From JAGQWW01 sp041392845 (GTDB lineage Bacteria; Bacteroidota; Bacteroidia; Chitinophagales; Saprospiraceae), in NCBI GenBank assembly GCA_041392845.1, contig JAWKLG010000024.1, forward strand, positions 44,898 to 108,897: a stretch of DNA of 64,000 nt. Reading direction: 5' to 3'. Below the pieces are notes generated by a model, which was given only the letters and a program-made list of their open reading frames with translations, ran no database searches and was not told the origin of the DNA. Each line of letters opens with the position of its first letter. Position 1 is the stretch's first letter. A program made the position numbers and the translations under genes. Shown here piece after piece: positions 1 through 8,152 of this stretch.

Positions 1-1
1 C

Positions 2-823
2 AATCTTCCTGAACATTTCCGGACTGAATCTTACCCTGCTGTTTTTGATTTTATTTTTAATCGTATAAAAAAATTTGGTCAGGAAGAACAAGCCTTATTT
101 TTCAGCGATCTTTTAAAAAGAAAGGATTATCTGAACTATCTGCCGGATAGTTCCCTTCTTCATTTAAAAAATATTTTTACTGCCTATTTGGATCAATCGG
201 ACTTTATCACCGAGGGCGAAGAAAAAAGCATAACCTGGTATATATTTTCACTTGGCAACAAGGACCTTAACTCATTGGAAAAACTTAAAAAAACCAATTC
301 GTTTCCTACATCCAAATCCATTCAAGCAGCGCTGCAATATGAAATTCTTGCCAGGATAAAATGGAATGAAATTCCGGATGTCTTAACCTATTGGCCTGAA
401 CTTATTTCAGACATTGAAAAAGGGAAATACAATTTTTTAAATACTGATTTCGGTATTCCTATCATGGATTTGAAAAAGGAAGAACAGAGGAAAGAATTCA
501 TGCAGCGATTTCAAAATGAAGACACTTTATCTTTGTATAAATTTTACCTCAACAAACTCAACCTGGGACTTTTCAATAAAAATGGAGAACCCGACTTAAA
601 CGAAATGGCTAACTTCCTGGAGACTGGACCTGATTATGCATTTGCAGGAAGAGGAGGATACATTCGGGATTTCCAATATTTTGCCATCATCAAATTTCTG
701 GAATATTACTTCAAAACTGATCTGGGCTTCCATCCAAAATTAAATGAAAACCAGACCTTCATTCGACATTCGATCAACAATCGAGCAAAGGCCTGGCTGG
801 AATATCTTGCTCCGTATAGGTAG
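2..823 (+). CDS. hypothetical protein, 5' end outside the window
   Basis: The reading frame is open from the first bases of the window with no stop, so the gene starts upstream; 273 residues are visible before the TAG at 821-823. I do not recognise the family. The visible part is soluble-looking, rich in Lys, Glu, Phe, Tyr and Asn, with no membrane segment, Cys motif or obvious catalytic signature. The composition suggests an all-helical fold. A TTG at 188 could be mistaken for the start, but the upstream frame is open and has the same composition. The gene is convergent with the DUF4197 gene at 973. The gap between them holds two heptanucleotide repeat arrays rather than a clear terminator. 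Confidence 0.7.
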   Translation, partial: NLPEHFRTESYPAVFDFIFNRIKKFGQEEQALFFSDLLKRKDYLNYLPDSSLLHLKNIFTAYLDQSDFITEGEEKSITWYIFSLGNKDLNSLEKLKKTNSFPTSKSIQAALQYEILARIKWNEIPDVLTYWPELISDIEKGKYNFLNTDFGIPIMDLKKEEQRKEFMQRFQNEDTLSLYKFYLNKLNLGLFNKNGEPDLNEMANFLETGPDYAFAGRGGYIRDFQYFAIIKFLEYYFKTDLGFHPKLNENQTFIRHSINNRAKAWLEYLAPYR

Positions 824-835
824 GAATAAACGCAG

Positions 836-908
836 TTCGGTTTTCGCTATTCGCCTTTCGCTTTGAAAACTCAAACTCTAGTAAACCGTAATTCGTAATT
901 CGTAAACT
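836..908. repeat. two heptanucleotide-period arrays (TTCGNNN and CGTAANN)
   Basis: TTCG recurs at 836, 843, 850 and 857, and CGTA recurs at 887, 894 and 901, each exactly 7 bp apart. The arrays lie between convergent genes, starting 12 nt after the upstream stop codon. The second array can pair with a complementary stretch (AATTACGGT) near 948-956, so a loose hairpin at the transcript ends is possible. The same unit families recur at several other gene ends in this window. Confidence 0.8.
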
Positions 909-972
909 CTACCTAAATATTAAATAAAGATAAGCAAATCAAAAAAAATTACGGTTTTTAACAACAGCTTGT

Positions 973-1692
973 CTACCTCCGATCCTGCGCAGCAAAAACC
1001 CTTTTCAACAAATCTGAAGTTCTTGCCTGGATGTTGTTTCGAATGTTTTTTTCTTCCTTTTCTACCATAGAAAAAAGGCCGGAAAGCGCTTCCTTGGTAA
1101 CATAATCATCCAAATCAGGATTGGCCTTATCTACGAAGGGAATTTTATTATAGGCATTCACTGCATCTGACCAATATTTTCTTGCCTGAAATTTGTCCAT
1201 AGAATTGACAATCACAGGATTGAATTCGCCATACAAGCTAGTATAGGTCGCTCTGTTCAAATATTGTGTTGCAGAATTATCTGCTCCGAACAGAATGTTG
1301 CGTGCATCATTGAAGGTCATGCTTTTTATGGCATTTACAAAAATAGGTTTTGCCTTTGCCGCAGCGTCTTCAGCTCCTCTGTTTATTTTTTCTAAAATAA
1401 TATCCTCGACCTGTGAGAAACCGGGTACGTTCTTCAGCTTGTCTGTTACCTTTCTTGCCTCTGGCGGTAGAAGGATTTTATATTGACTTTTAAAAAATCC
1501 GTCTTTGGCCGAAAGAACAGTTACCCCTTTACCAATTCCCTGATTCAGGGCTTCTTTTAAACCGGAAGCAATCTGACCATCTGTTAAAGCGGAACTATCG
1601 TTTAGAACAGTTTCAAGTGTTCTTTGTAAAGTAGCCTGATCACAACTGGATAGGGTAATTAAAAAAGGAAGGAGAAAAATTAGCTTCTTCAT
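973..1692 (-). CDS. DUF4197 family lipoprotein
   Basis: A 239-residue protein with a lipoprotein signal: a hydrophobic stretch followed by LSSC, so Cys17 is the likely lipidation site. The rest is helical and fits the DUF4197 family: an early segment with ASGLKEALNQGIGKG, a central part with AKPIFVNAIKSMTFNDA, and a C-terminal LFSMVEKEEKNIR segment. Length is normal for the family. No function is established for it; the signal places it on the periplasmic side of a membrane. It is a single gene with its own promoter on the minus strand (1755-1784), pointing away from the FAD oxidoreductase gene at 1870. Confidence in the family is good, in any role low. Confidence 0.85.
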   Translation of the reverse strand: MKKLIFLLPFLITLSSCDQATLQRTLETVLNDSSALTDGQIASGLKEALNQGIGKGVTVLSAKDGFFKSQYKILLPPEARKVTDKLKNVPGFSQVEDIILEKINRGAEDAAAKAKPIFVNAIKSMTFNDARNILFGADNSATQYLNRATYTSLYGEFNPVIVNSMDKFQARKYWSDAVNAYNKIPFVDKANPDLDDYVTKEALSGLFSMVEKEEKNIRNNIQARTSDLLKRVFAAQDRR

Positions 1693-1754
1693 AAGTAGTT
1701 TTTATTTGTAGACGGATTAAAATGGAAACTGTCATTCCCGGCTCCAAAGATTAA

Positions 1755-1784
1755 CAAAATTATAATGAATCGATGGAGATTCAA
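1755..1784 (-). promoter_or_regulatory. Bacteroidota-type promoter for the DUF4197 gene
   Basis: On the minus strand, TTG (1784-1782) is followed after 19 nt by TAATTTTG (1762-1755). This matches the TTG/TAnnTTTG pattern of the Bacteroidota primary sigma factor, about 60 nt before the ATG at 1692. Confidence 0.6.
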
Positions 1785-1869
1785 TTCCTTTTTAACAATG
1801 TTTCCCAATTCGGAAAAGTATCTCCATTTTTGCAATCATTTTTAACCTTAAAATCCAAGACCAATAACT

Positions 1870-3432
1870 ATGGTCCGGAAAATCGAAGTCAAATTGCTCC
1901 CGCACGAATTGAAGGATGAAAAACTCCTTCGCGATCGTTGCTCCCATCTTTGCAAAGTTCAGGCAAAAGACATCACTCATATTCAAGTCGTAAAGCGAAG
2001 TCTCGATGCCCGAGGTTCGACTCCGGTTTTCAGACTACAAGTAGAGGTTTACATCAAGGAACCATTTGTTGAAGATCCTTCCCTTTTGAGCGCATTATCC
2101 AAAGTATCTGACACTAAAACGTGCATAGTGGTCGGCGCAGGACCTGCCGGATATTTTGCTGCATTGGAATTGATAGAGTTGGGTATCAAACCTATAGTTT
2201 TAGATCGGGGAAAAGATGCTCAAAGTCGAAGAAGAGACTTAAGAGCCATTCAGCAATTTGGGGAGGTGAACCCGGATTCAAATTATTGTTTTGGAGAAGG
2301 TGGTGCAGGAACCTATTCGGATGGTAAACTTTATACGAGATCGCACAAAAGAGGCTCCATTTACAAGGCGCTGAAGTTGTTTGTCGAACATGGCGCAGAC
2401 CCGGACATCATGGTAGATGCGCATCCACATATTGGTTCCAACAAATTGCCAAAGATTGTTCAAAACATAAGACAAAGCATTGAAGAATTTGGTGGTGAGG
2501 TTCATTTCAATAGTCGGGTTACGGATTTCATTATTCATCAAAAGCAAATGCTGGGTGTGGTAGTCAACCATGAAAAGCAATACCGGGGAGATGCTATACT
2601 TTTAGCTACCGGTCATTCTGCAAGAGATATTTATTACCTGCTGGATAAACACAAGGTCAAGATGGAAGTCAAACCTTTTGCCCTTGGAGTCCGGATAGAA
2701 CATCCACAACCACTCATTGATAAAATTCAATACAATCAGGCTAAAAGACCCGATGAATTGCCGGCTGCCAGTTACCGATTGGCTTGCCAGGTCGATGGTC
2801 GAGGCGTATTTTCATTCTGTATGTGTCCCGGAGGATTGATTGTTCCGGCAGCTACGGCTCCTGGTGAAATTGTAGTCAATGGAATGTCGATGTCAAGGCG
2901 TGATTCTCCTTATGCGAATTCCGGACTGGTCGTTGCAGTCGAGCCGGAAGATCTAGAACCTTTTAAAAAGCATGGCCTTTTTGCTGGCTTAGAATTTCAA
3001 AAGTCTGTGGAACAAGCTGTTTTCAAGGCTGGTGATGGAAGTCAAAAGGCTCCGGCACAACGCGTTCCTGATTTTGTAGATGGAAAAGTTTCGGCTAGTT
3101 CACCTGGCACTTCCTATATTCCGGGAGTCTACCCTGCTGCTGTTCATGAGATTTTGCCTCAAGCGATTTCAAAACGTTTAAGAGAAGGTTTAAAACAGTT
3201 TGGAAAAATGATGAAAGGTTATTATTCCAATGAAGCCCAGGTCGTTGCAACCGAAAGCCGAACCAGTGCGCCTGTAAAAATCCCCAGAGACAGAGAAACT
3301 TACATGCATGAGGAAATCACTGGCCTATTCCCTTGTGGAGAAGGGGCCGGTTATGCCGGGGGAATCATTTCTGCAGCCATGGACGGACAAAATGTGGCAA
3401 AGGCAATTCATAAGTTTATCTTAAAAGCATAA
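1870..3432 (+). CDS. NAD(P)/FAD-dependent oxidoreductase (COG2509-like)
   Basis: A 520-residue cytoplasmic flavoprotein. Residues 1-65 form the small alpha/beta N-terminal domain typical of this family (KLLPHELKDEKLL, then VVKRSLDARG). A Rossmann dinucleotide site follows at about 86-105 (VVGAGPAGYFAALE). Further family marks are CFGEGGAGTYSDGKL, the GHSARDIYYLL segment, a CMCPGGLI Cys pair, and the C-terminal FAD contact GLFPCGEGAGYAGGIISAA. Length fits the family. The physiological substrate is not known; proteins of this group are annotated only as FAD-dependent dehydrogenases. ATG start at 1870. The downstream pyrophosphatase gene follows after about 70 nt on the same strand but appears to have its own -7 element at 3474. 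Confidence 0.88.
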   Translation: MVRKIEVKLLPHELKDEKLLRDRCSHLCKVQAKDITHIQVVKRSLDARGSTPVFRLQVEVYIKEPFVEDPSLLSALSKVSDTKTCIVVGAGPAGYFAALELIELGIKPIVLDRGKDAQSRRRDLRAIQQFGEVNPDSNYCFGEGGAGTYSDGKLYTRSHKRGSIYKALKLFVEHGADPDIMVDAHPHIGSNKLPKIVQNIRQSIEEFGGEVHFNSRVTDFIIHQKQMLGVVVNHEKQYRGDAILLATGHSARDIYYLLDKHKVKMEVKPFALGVRIEHPQPLIDKIQYNQAKRPDELPAASYRLACQVDGRGVFSFCMCPGGLIVPAATAPGEIVVNGMSMSRRDSPYANSGLVVAVEPEDLEPFKKHGLFAGLEFQKSVEQAVFKAGDGSQKAPAQRVPDFVDGKVSASSPGTSYIPGVYPAAVHEILPQAISKRLREGLKQFGKMMKGYYSNEAQVVATESRTSAPVKIPRDRETYMHEEITGLFPCGEGAGYAGGIISAAMDGQNVAKAIHKFILKA

Positions 3433-3473
3433 ACAAGGGCAAATTCAACCCCGGATTACAACTAAAAATTCCC

Positions 3474-3481
3474 TACATTTG
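3474..3481 (+). promoter_or_regulatory. possible -7 promoter element upstream of the pyrophosphatase gene
   Basis: TACATTTG matches TAnnTTTG and lies 23 nt before the TTG start codon. No clear TTG -33 element is seen, so the call is tentative. Confidence 0.35.
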
Positions 3482-3504
3482 CTGGCTTTCTAAAAATTTT
3501 CCGC

Positions 3505-4131
3505 TTGAAATTATCTATTGGAAACGTTCTATTGATCCTGGGATTTTTTTTCCTTCATGCCTGTGGTTCCTCAGAAGCCTCTGAGGAAAAGATTGCAGAC
3601 TACGACCAAATTCCGGCAGTAACTGCTAATGCCTACAATGCTGTTGTTGAAATTCCTGCAGGTACCAATCATAAGTTTGAGTACAACCACGATTCAGACG
3701 AATTTGAAGTCGAAAAAATTGATGGCAAAGACCGTATAGTTGACTTCCTTCCCTACCCTGGAAATTATGGTTTTATTCCTTCAACGCTAATGGATGAACA
3801 AATGGGTGGCGATGGTGATCCTTTAGATGTATTGATAATTGGTGAAGCTGTGCCTACAGGCACTATTGTAGAAATAAAACCCATCGGCGCTTTGGTGCTC
3901 AAAGATGCAGGTGAACTGGACACCAAAATAATCGCAGTTCCCCTAAGTGAAGAAAAGCAAATCATCAAAGCCAATGATTTTCAAACCTTTATGTTGGAAT
4001 ATGACCCGGTAAGACGAATCATAGAAAACTGGTTTATGAATTACAAAGGTTGGGGCGTGATGGAATTGGTAGGTTGGAGGGATGATGATTATGCCGTGAA
4101 GGAAATAAATAAATGGACAGTTCAAAACTAG
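3505..4131 (+). CDS. ppa: family I inorganic pyrophosphatase, predicted lipoprotein
   Basis: A 208-residue family I (soluble-type) pyrophosphatase that hydrolyses PPi to two phosphates. The signature DGDPLDVL is at residues 103-110, with its metal-binding aspartates intact, preceded by the family's PYPGNYGFIPSTL segment. Unlike the usual cytosolic enzyme, it begins with a lipoprotein signal (hydrophobic stretch then LHAC, Cys20) and an acidic linker, so it should sit outside the inner membrane. The start is a TTG at 3505; no in-frame ATG lies near, and only this start gives the complete signal peptide. It is followed after 34 nt by the DoxX gene on the same strand. The enzyme assignment is firm, the location is inferred from the signal peptide. 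Confidence 0.9.
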   Translation: MKLSIGNVLLILGFFFLHACGSSEASEEKIADYDQIPAVTANAYNAVVEIPAGTNHKFEYNHDSDEFEVEKIDGKDRIVDFLPYPGNYGFIPSTLMDEQMGGDGDPLDVLIIGEAVPTGTIVEIKPIGALVLKDAGELDTKIIAVPLSEEKQIIKANDFQTFMLEYDPVRRIIENWFMNYKGWGVMELVGWRDDDYAVKEINKWTVQN

Positions 4132-4165
4132 CTTGGAACACCATTTAAACAATTAAAAAGAAAGA

Positions 4166-4579
4166 ATGAAAGACGTCATAGATTTAATAGGTAGAATATT
4201 CATCAGCGTTATCTTTTTATTCGAAGCGTATGATTCTACCAAATATTTTAATGAAACATTGCGTCAAATGAGTCTTTATGGACTTACCTGGCAACCAAAA
4301 ATGTTACTGCTTGGAGCCATTATTTTATTGAGCCTTGGTGGTGTTTTGGTTTTGTTGGGGTACCGGGCAAGCTTGGGGGCATTGTTATTATTGATGTATT
4401 GGATCCCGGTTACATTTATTGTGCATTCATTTTGGAATGATCCACCGGAATTGGTGCGATTGCAATCCATTTTATTTATGAAAAACCTGGCAGTAACCGG
4501 AGGATTACTTTTGGTACTTGTAAATGGGAGCCAACGATTTAGCATTCGAAGGTTGTTTGCCACTACCCGGGTAAATTGA
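4166..4579 (+). CDS. DoxX-like integral membrane protein
   Basis: A 137-residue protein with about four hydrophobic helices: one near the N-terminus (IGRIFISVIFLFEA), one around residues 46-66 (LLLGAIILLSLGGVLVLLG), a third (ASLGALLLLMYWIPVTFIV) and a C-terminal one (AVTGGLLLVLVNG). The layout and the early RIFISVIFLFEAYDSTKYF segment fit the DoxX/DoxX-like superfamily of small four-helix membrane proteins. Its biochemical role cannot be read from the sequence. The ATG at 4166 is well placed after an A/G-rich stretch. It may be cotranscribed with the pyrophosphatase gene 34 nt upstream. Confidence 0.75.
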   Translation: MKDVIDLIGRIFISVIFLFEAYDSTKYFNETLRQMSLYGLTWQPKMLLLGAIILLSLGGVLVLLGYRASLGALLLLMYWIPVTFIVHSFWNDPPELVRLQSILFMKNLAVTGGLLLVLVNGSQRFSIRRLFATTRVN

Positions 4580-4623
4580 CGACCAAAATCCTGATAAGAT
4601 TTCAAGTTCTTTTTTCTTTATTC

Positions 4624-4631
4624 TACCTTTG
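4624..4631 (+). promoter_or_regulatory. -7 promoter element of the metal-uptake gene set
   Basis: TACCTTTG matches TAnnTTTG and lies 35 nt upstream of the ATG at 4666. The -33 region is only weakly conserved. It would drive the small His-rich gene, the TonB receptor and the acidic lipoprotein as one unit. Confidence 0.45.
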
Positions 4632-4665
4632 TTAAACTACCTTTCAAAAAAGGTGTTTTGACCAT

Positions 4666-5022
4666 ATGAATTTTAAACTTCTCATAAAGCAGGTTTCAGT
4701 TTGGTGTCTGGCAGGCACCCTGGTTTTTGCTATTCTATTGAGAAGTGGTCACGAGGTTTTAGATTTTCACCATGAATCTCTTCATTGTGATGACTCTAAA
4801 AATGAAACGCACATTCATGACGAAAGATATGCAGTGCATGACTGTTTCGTTTGTGCGTTCCAGTTTTCTTCTTACGATTACAATGATCATTCATTTCAGT
4901 TTCCTGCACCGATTCTGGTAATTAAAAGCCAGTCGACTTTCTTGACAGGAACTTATAAAAATCCTTTTCCACTTCATCTCTTTTTAAGAGGACCACCTCA
5001 CTCTTCCGGTTTTATTTCCTGA
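4666..5022 (+). CDS. small His-rich exported protein (DUF2946-like)
   Basis: A 118-residue protein with an N-terminal hydrophobic segment (VWCLAGTLVFAILL), then a central region dense in His, Asp and Cys: FHHESLHCDD, THIHDERYAVHDCFVC. The C-terminus contains LRGPP, a tail resembling small DUF2946-type proteins encoded next to TonB receptors. The clustered His and CxxC residues suggest metal binding on the outer side of the inner membrane. It lies 27 nt upstream of the TonB receptor gene on the same strand, so the two are probably cotranscribed. The family name is a resemblance judged by eye; metal binding is inference. Confidence 0.6.
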   Translation: MNFKLLIKQVSVWCLAGTLVFAILLRSGHEVLDFHHESLHCDDSKNETHIHDERYAVHDCFVCAFQFSSYDYNDHSFQFPAPILVIKSQSTFLTGTYKNPFPLHLFLRGPPHSSGFIS

Positions 5023-5049
5023 TTTATTTTCATTTTTAAAAAATAAGTA

Positions 5050-7359
5050 ATGCAAAAATTGCTGGGAATGCTTGTTCCGGCAATGCTGTTTGTATTCGAT
5101 GTTTTTGGGCAAAATCCGACCTGTAATCTCAGCATAAGCGGATTTGTAAAGGAGGCGGAAGACCAGGAAGTCGTTCCATTTGCTACCATTTATATAAAAG
5201 AACTTGGTACCGGAACTGCTACTGATGAAACCGGCTACTTCAGGTTGGATGGATTGTGCGAAGGAAACTACACGCTTGTTTGCAGCCATGTAGGTTGTGA
5301 CCATGCAGTAGAAAAAGTTGAATTAAAGGATTCAACGCAACTCAATTTTGCACTCAGCCACAGTGCTGCCAACCTTACCAGCATCGAAGTAATAGCAAAA
5401 CCGGTAGAACAACAATCCATTGGAAGTCTACAAAAACTGGATGGATTAAAATTGCAGGAAAGCCTTCAGGGCACATTGGCAGGAACCATTGCAAATCTGC
5501 CCGGAGTTAGCATTTTATCTACCGGGGCAACCATTGCCAAACCCGTTATCAACGGTTTGCACAGCGACCGTGTGTTGGTTCTTCAAAACGGTATCAAGAT
5601 TGAAGGCAATCAATGGGGAACCGAACATGCTCCTGAAATTGACCCTTTCTCTGCGGGTAATATCGAGGTAGAAAAGGGTGCCGGAGCATTGGTGTATGGT
5701 CCGGAAGCCATTGGTGGCGTGGTAAGTGTAAAATCCCCCAGGCTACCTTCTGAACCCGGTTTGGAAGGAAGTGCATTTTTAATGGGCGAATCCAATGGTC
5801 AGGTACTGACTTCTGCCTTGAGGCTTTCAGGAAAGTGGGGTGAAAAATTCCCTTTAAGTGGAAGCATTCAGGGTACCTATAAAAAAGGAGGCACCTTACA
5901 AACTGCTGATTACTTCCTTGCAAATACTGCCAACGAAAATTTGAATTTCCAATGGCAATTGGCTTATGCCGGCAAAAACTGGGATGTTCAGAGTTTTTAC
6001 AGCCAGTACAATGCTACCCTGGGCATCTTTAGTGGAAGTCATATTGGAAACCTCACCGATTTACAAAGGGCGATTAATTCCGAAACGCCTTTAGTGACCG
6101 GTGAATTTACTTACGATATCAATCGACCCTATCAGGAAATAGAACACGAAATCACAAAAATATCCGGGAATTATCTCTTGGGCCACCATGAGAAGATTCA
6201 CCTCACAGTTGCCAGACAATTCAACCGGAGACAGGAATTTGATGCGCACAAACCCGGCGGAAGTGCAGATGCAGGCGCCACTCCCGAAACTCAGTTTGAG
6301 TTGACCACCTGGAACATGCACTCCTATTGGGAGCATAAGGTTCTCAATCATATTTCCGGAAAATTGGGGGTTCAGGCATCTCATCAGGTCAACACTACAG
6401 ACCGGGGAGGACTGATACCTGATTACCAGGCACAAACCATTGGATTGTATTTGACAGAGCGATGGAAAAACTATCCTTTCCCATGGGAATTTGAGTTTGC
6501 CCTTCGGTCTGACTGGAAAAAACTGGAAGCTCAATTCAGAAATGAAGATGACTTTAGCAGAACTTTCAGCAATTTTTCCGGAAGTATCGGAGCCCTGTAT
6601 AGACCCAAAACCAATTGGAATGTGTCTGCAAACTTTGCCAGCACCTGGCGTCAACCCAATGTAAGTGAATTATTTTCAAATGGGGTGCATCACGGAGTTG
6701 CTGCTTTTGAAACCGGAGACAGAAACCTCCAGCCGGAAGTTGCCTATAGATTGGGTATCGACATCCAGGCAGGTGAAACAGGAAAAGCAAAACTGGATAT
6801 CAGCCTTTACAATCAGTTCATTCAGGATTTTATTTACTTGAATCCTCAACAGGAATTTGAACTGACCATCAGAGGAGCTTTTCCGGTATTTGCTTATGAA
6901 CATGCCAATGCACATTTGTATGGATTGGATGCTCAGGGATCTTTGCCCATTTACTCCGGATTGGGAGCTGAAGGAAAGGTTTCTATCCTTCGAGCAAGAA
7001 ATCTGGAACTGAACGATTGGTTGCCTCTCATGCCCGCAGATCGCTTTAGTATAGCTGCCACCTTCAACGGCATGGATTTGAAAAATGGATTCCCAATAAA
7101 TTTAAAGTTTGGGTTTCAACATGTTTTCAGACAAACCAGGGTAGCTGATAATTCAGATTTTGCGCCTGCTCCGGATGCCTTTACACTACTTTTTGCCCAG
7201 GCTTCTTACGAAAAAGAATGGGCCAATCAAACGCTTAGATTGACTTTGAAAGGTGAAAACCTGGCAAACCAATCTTATAGAAGTTATTTGAATCGATTCA
7301 GATATTTTGCTGATGACCTCGGAAGAAATATAAGTTTATCAGCCCAATTAATTTTTTAA
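5050..7359 (+). CDS. TonB-dependent outer-membrane receptor, probably metal-related
   Basis: A 769-residue receptor. It has a signal peptide (residues 1-20), a carboxypeptidase-regulatory-like beta-sandwich (about 30-105, with PFATIYIKELGTGTATDETG), a plug domain (about 120-235, with VLVLQNGIKIEGNQWGTEHAPEIDPF and EVEKGAGALVYGPEAIGGVV) and a C-terminal 22-strand barrel ending in the aromatic ISLSAQLIF. It imports a ligand across the outer membrane using TonB energy. There is no SusD partner, so it is not a typical glycan receptor. Its neighbours are a His/Cys-rich small protein upstream and an Asp-rich lipoprotein 19 nt downstream, which points to a metal or metal-complex ligand; that last step is inference. 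Confidence 0.9.
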   Translation: MQKLLGMLVPAMLFVFDVFGQNPTCNLSISGFVKEAEDQEVVPFATIYIKELGTGTATDETGYFRLDGLCEGNYTLVCSHVGCDHAVEKVELKDSTQLNFALSHSAANLTSIEVIAKPVEQQSIGSLQKLDGLKLQESLQGTLAGTIANLPGVSILSTGATIAKPVINGLHSDRVLVLQNGIKIEGNQWGTEHAPEIDPFSAGNIEVEKGAGALVYGPEAIGGVVSVKSPRLPSEPGLEGSAFLMGESNGQVLTSALRLSGKWGEKFPLSGSIQGTYKKGGTLQTADYFLANTANENLNFQWQLAYAGKNWDVQSFYSQYNATLGIFSGSHIGNLTDLQRAINSETPLVTGEFTYDINRPYQEIEHEITKISGNYLLGHHEKIHLTVARQFNRRQEFDAHKPGGSADAGATPETQFELTTWNMHSYWEHKVLNHISGKLGVQASHQVNTTDRGGLIPDYQAQTIGLYLTERWKNYPFPWEFEFALRSDWKKLEAQFRNEDDFSRTFSNFSGSIGALYRPKTNWNVSANFASTWRQPNVSELFSNGVHHGVAAFETGDRNLQPEVAYRLGIDIQAGETGKAKLDISLYNQFIQDFIYLNPQQEFELTIRGAFPVFAYEHANAHLYGLDAQGSLPIYSGLGAEGKVSILRARNLELNDWLPLMPADRFSIAATFNGMDLKNGFPINLKFGFQHVFRQTRVADNSDFAPAPDAFTLLFAQASYEKEWANQTLRLTLKGENLANQSYRSYLNRFRYFADDLGRNISLSAQLIF

Positions 7360-7378
7360 CATTAAAATTTAACTCAAT

Positions 7379-7930
7379 ATGTTTTCTAGAAATATAAAAT
7401 TCAACTTGTTCGCTTTGATTATTGGTGGAATGCTTGCTTTCAATCTTCAATCTTGTAAAAAAGATGATGATGATAATGACCACGATAACGACCAGGAGTT
7501 AATCACCTCACTCATTTTAAATCTCGCTGAAAACGGAAACAATTCAAGCTTTGCCTGGAGAGATATTGATGGCCCGGGTGGAAATCCTCCGGTCATTGAT
7601 ACCATCAGATTATTAGCCAATACGACCTACAACCTCAGTCTGGAAGTATTGGATGAAAGTAAAAATCCGGCTGAAGTCATTACGGAAGAAATCAATGAAG
7701 AAGACGAAGAGCATTTGTTCCTTTTTGAAGACAATGCCGGACTTCTAACCATTACCACCGTCGATATGGACAGCAACGGAGATCCCGTAGGCTTGGAAAA
7801 CACCCTGCAAACAATAAACCGTGGAACCGGAAAATTAAAAATCAGCCTCAAACACGAGTCCGACAAATCCAATCCTGAAAATACCGGCGAGACGGATATT
7901 GAGGTAGAGATGGTTTATGTGGTGGAATAA
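7379..7930 (+). CDS. acidic lipoprotein paired with TonB receptor
   Basis: A 183-residue lipoprotein: hydrophobic N-terminus, then QSCKK with Cys26 as the likely lipidation site. A strongly acidic run of Asp with His and Asn follows immediately (residues 29-39). The body (FAWRDIDGPGGNPPVIDTIRLLANTTYNLSLEVLDESKNPAEVITEEI) fits a family of small Bacteroidota lipoproteins that have loose database names and are commonly encoded right after TonB receptors. The predicted fold is mostly beta. The Asp/His tract could bind divalent metal. It is 19 nt after the receptor gene, so the same transcript is likely. A strong bidirectional terminator follows at 8054-8094. Confidence 0.75.
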   Translation: MFSRNIKFNLFALIIGGMLAFNLQSCKKDDDDNDHDNDQELITSLILNLAENGNNSSFAWRDIDGPGGNPPVIDTIRLLANTTYNLSLEVLDESKNPAEVITEEINEEDEEHLFLFEDNAGLLTITTVDMDSNGDPVGLENTLQTINRGTGKLKISLKHESDKSNPENTGETDIEVEMVYVVE

Positions 7931-7963
7931 GGTTAAGGGATTGGGAGATTAGGAGATGGGGAG

Positions 7964-7996
7964 AATTTACAGATTACGGTTTACGATTTACGAGCT
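7964..7996. repeat. heptanucleotide-period array (TTACGNN)
   Basis: TTAC recurs at 7967, 7974, 7981 and 7988, exactly 7 bp apart. It lies about 35 nt after the stop codon of the acidic lipoprotein gene and is related to the arrays at 887, 24162 and 52787. Confidence 0.75.
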
Positions 7997-8053
7997 TTTA
8001 CAAATTGATTTTAAATCGTAATTTGATAACTTCTTCTTTAGCTCCGTTTATAT

Positions 8054-8094
8054 AAAAAAGATGCCCTGCTTGAAAAAGCGGGGCATCTTTTTTT
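8054..8094. terminator. bidirectional rho-independent terminator
   Basis: The left arm AAAAGATGCCCTGCT pairs with the right arm AGCGGGGCATCTTTT with a single G-U wobble and a 6-nt loop. T-runs flank it on both strands. It sits between convergent genes and can serve both. Confidence 0.85.
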
Positions 8095-8103
8095 ATTTAA
8101 ACC

Positions 8104-8137
8104 AAATCAAAAATCTAAAATCTAAAATCTAAAATTA
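8104..8137. repeat. heptanucleotide-period array (AAATCTA)
   Basis: The unit AAATCTA recurs with ATCT at 8113, 8120 and 8127, and degenerate units on both sides (8106, 8134). It lies 16-49 nt beyond the stop codon of the minus-strand protease gene. Confidence 0.75.
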
Positions 8138-8152
8138 CATTCCCCTATCTCT

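Noticed and set aside
6091..6654. 187-residue open frame on the minus strand inside the TonB receptor gene at 5050
   Set aside because: It lies wholly within a conserved receptor gene, has no signal peptide or family motif, and its composition is that of an antisense shadow.
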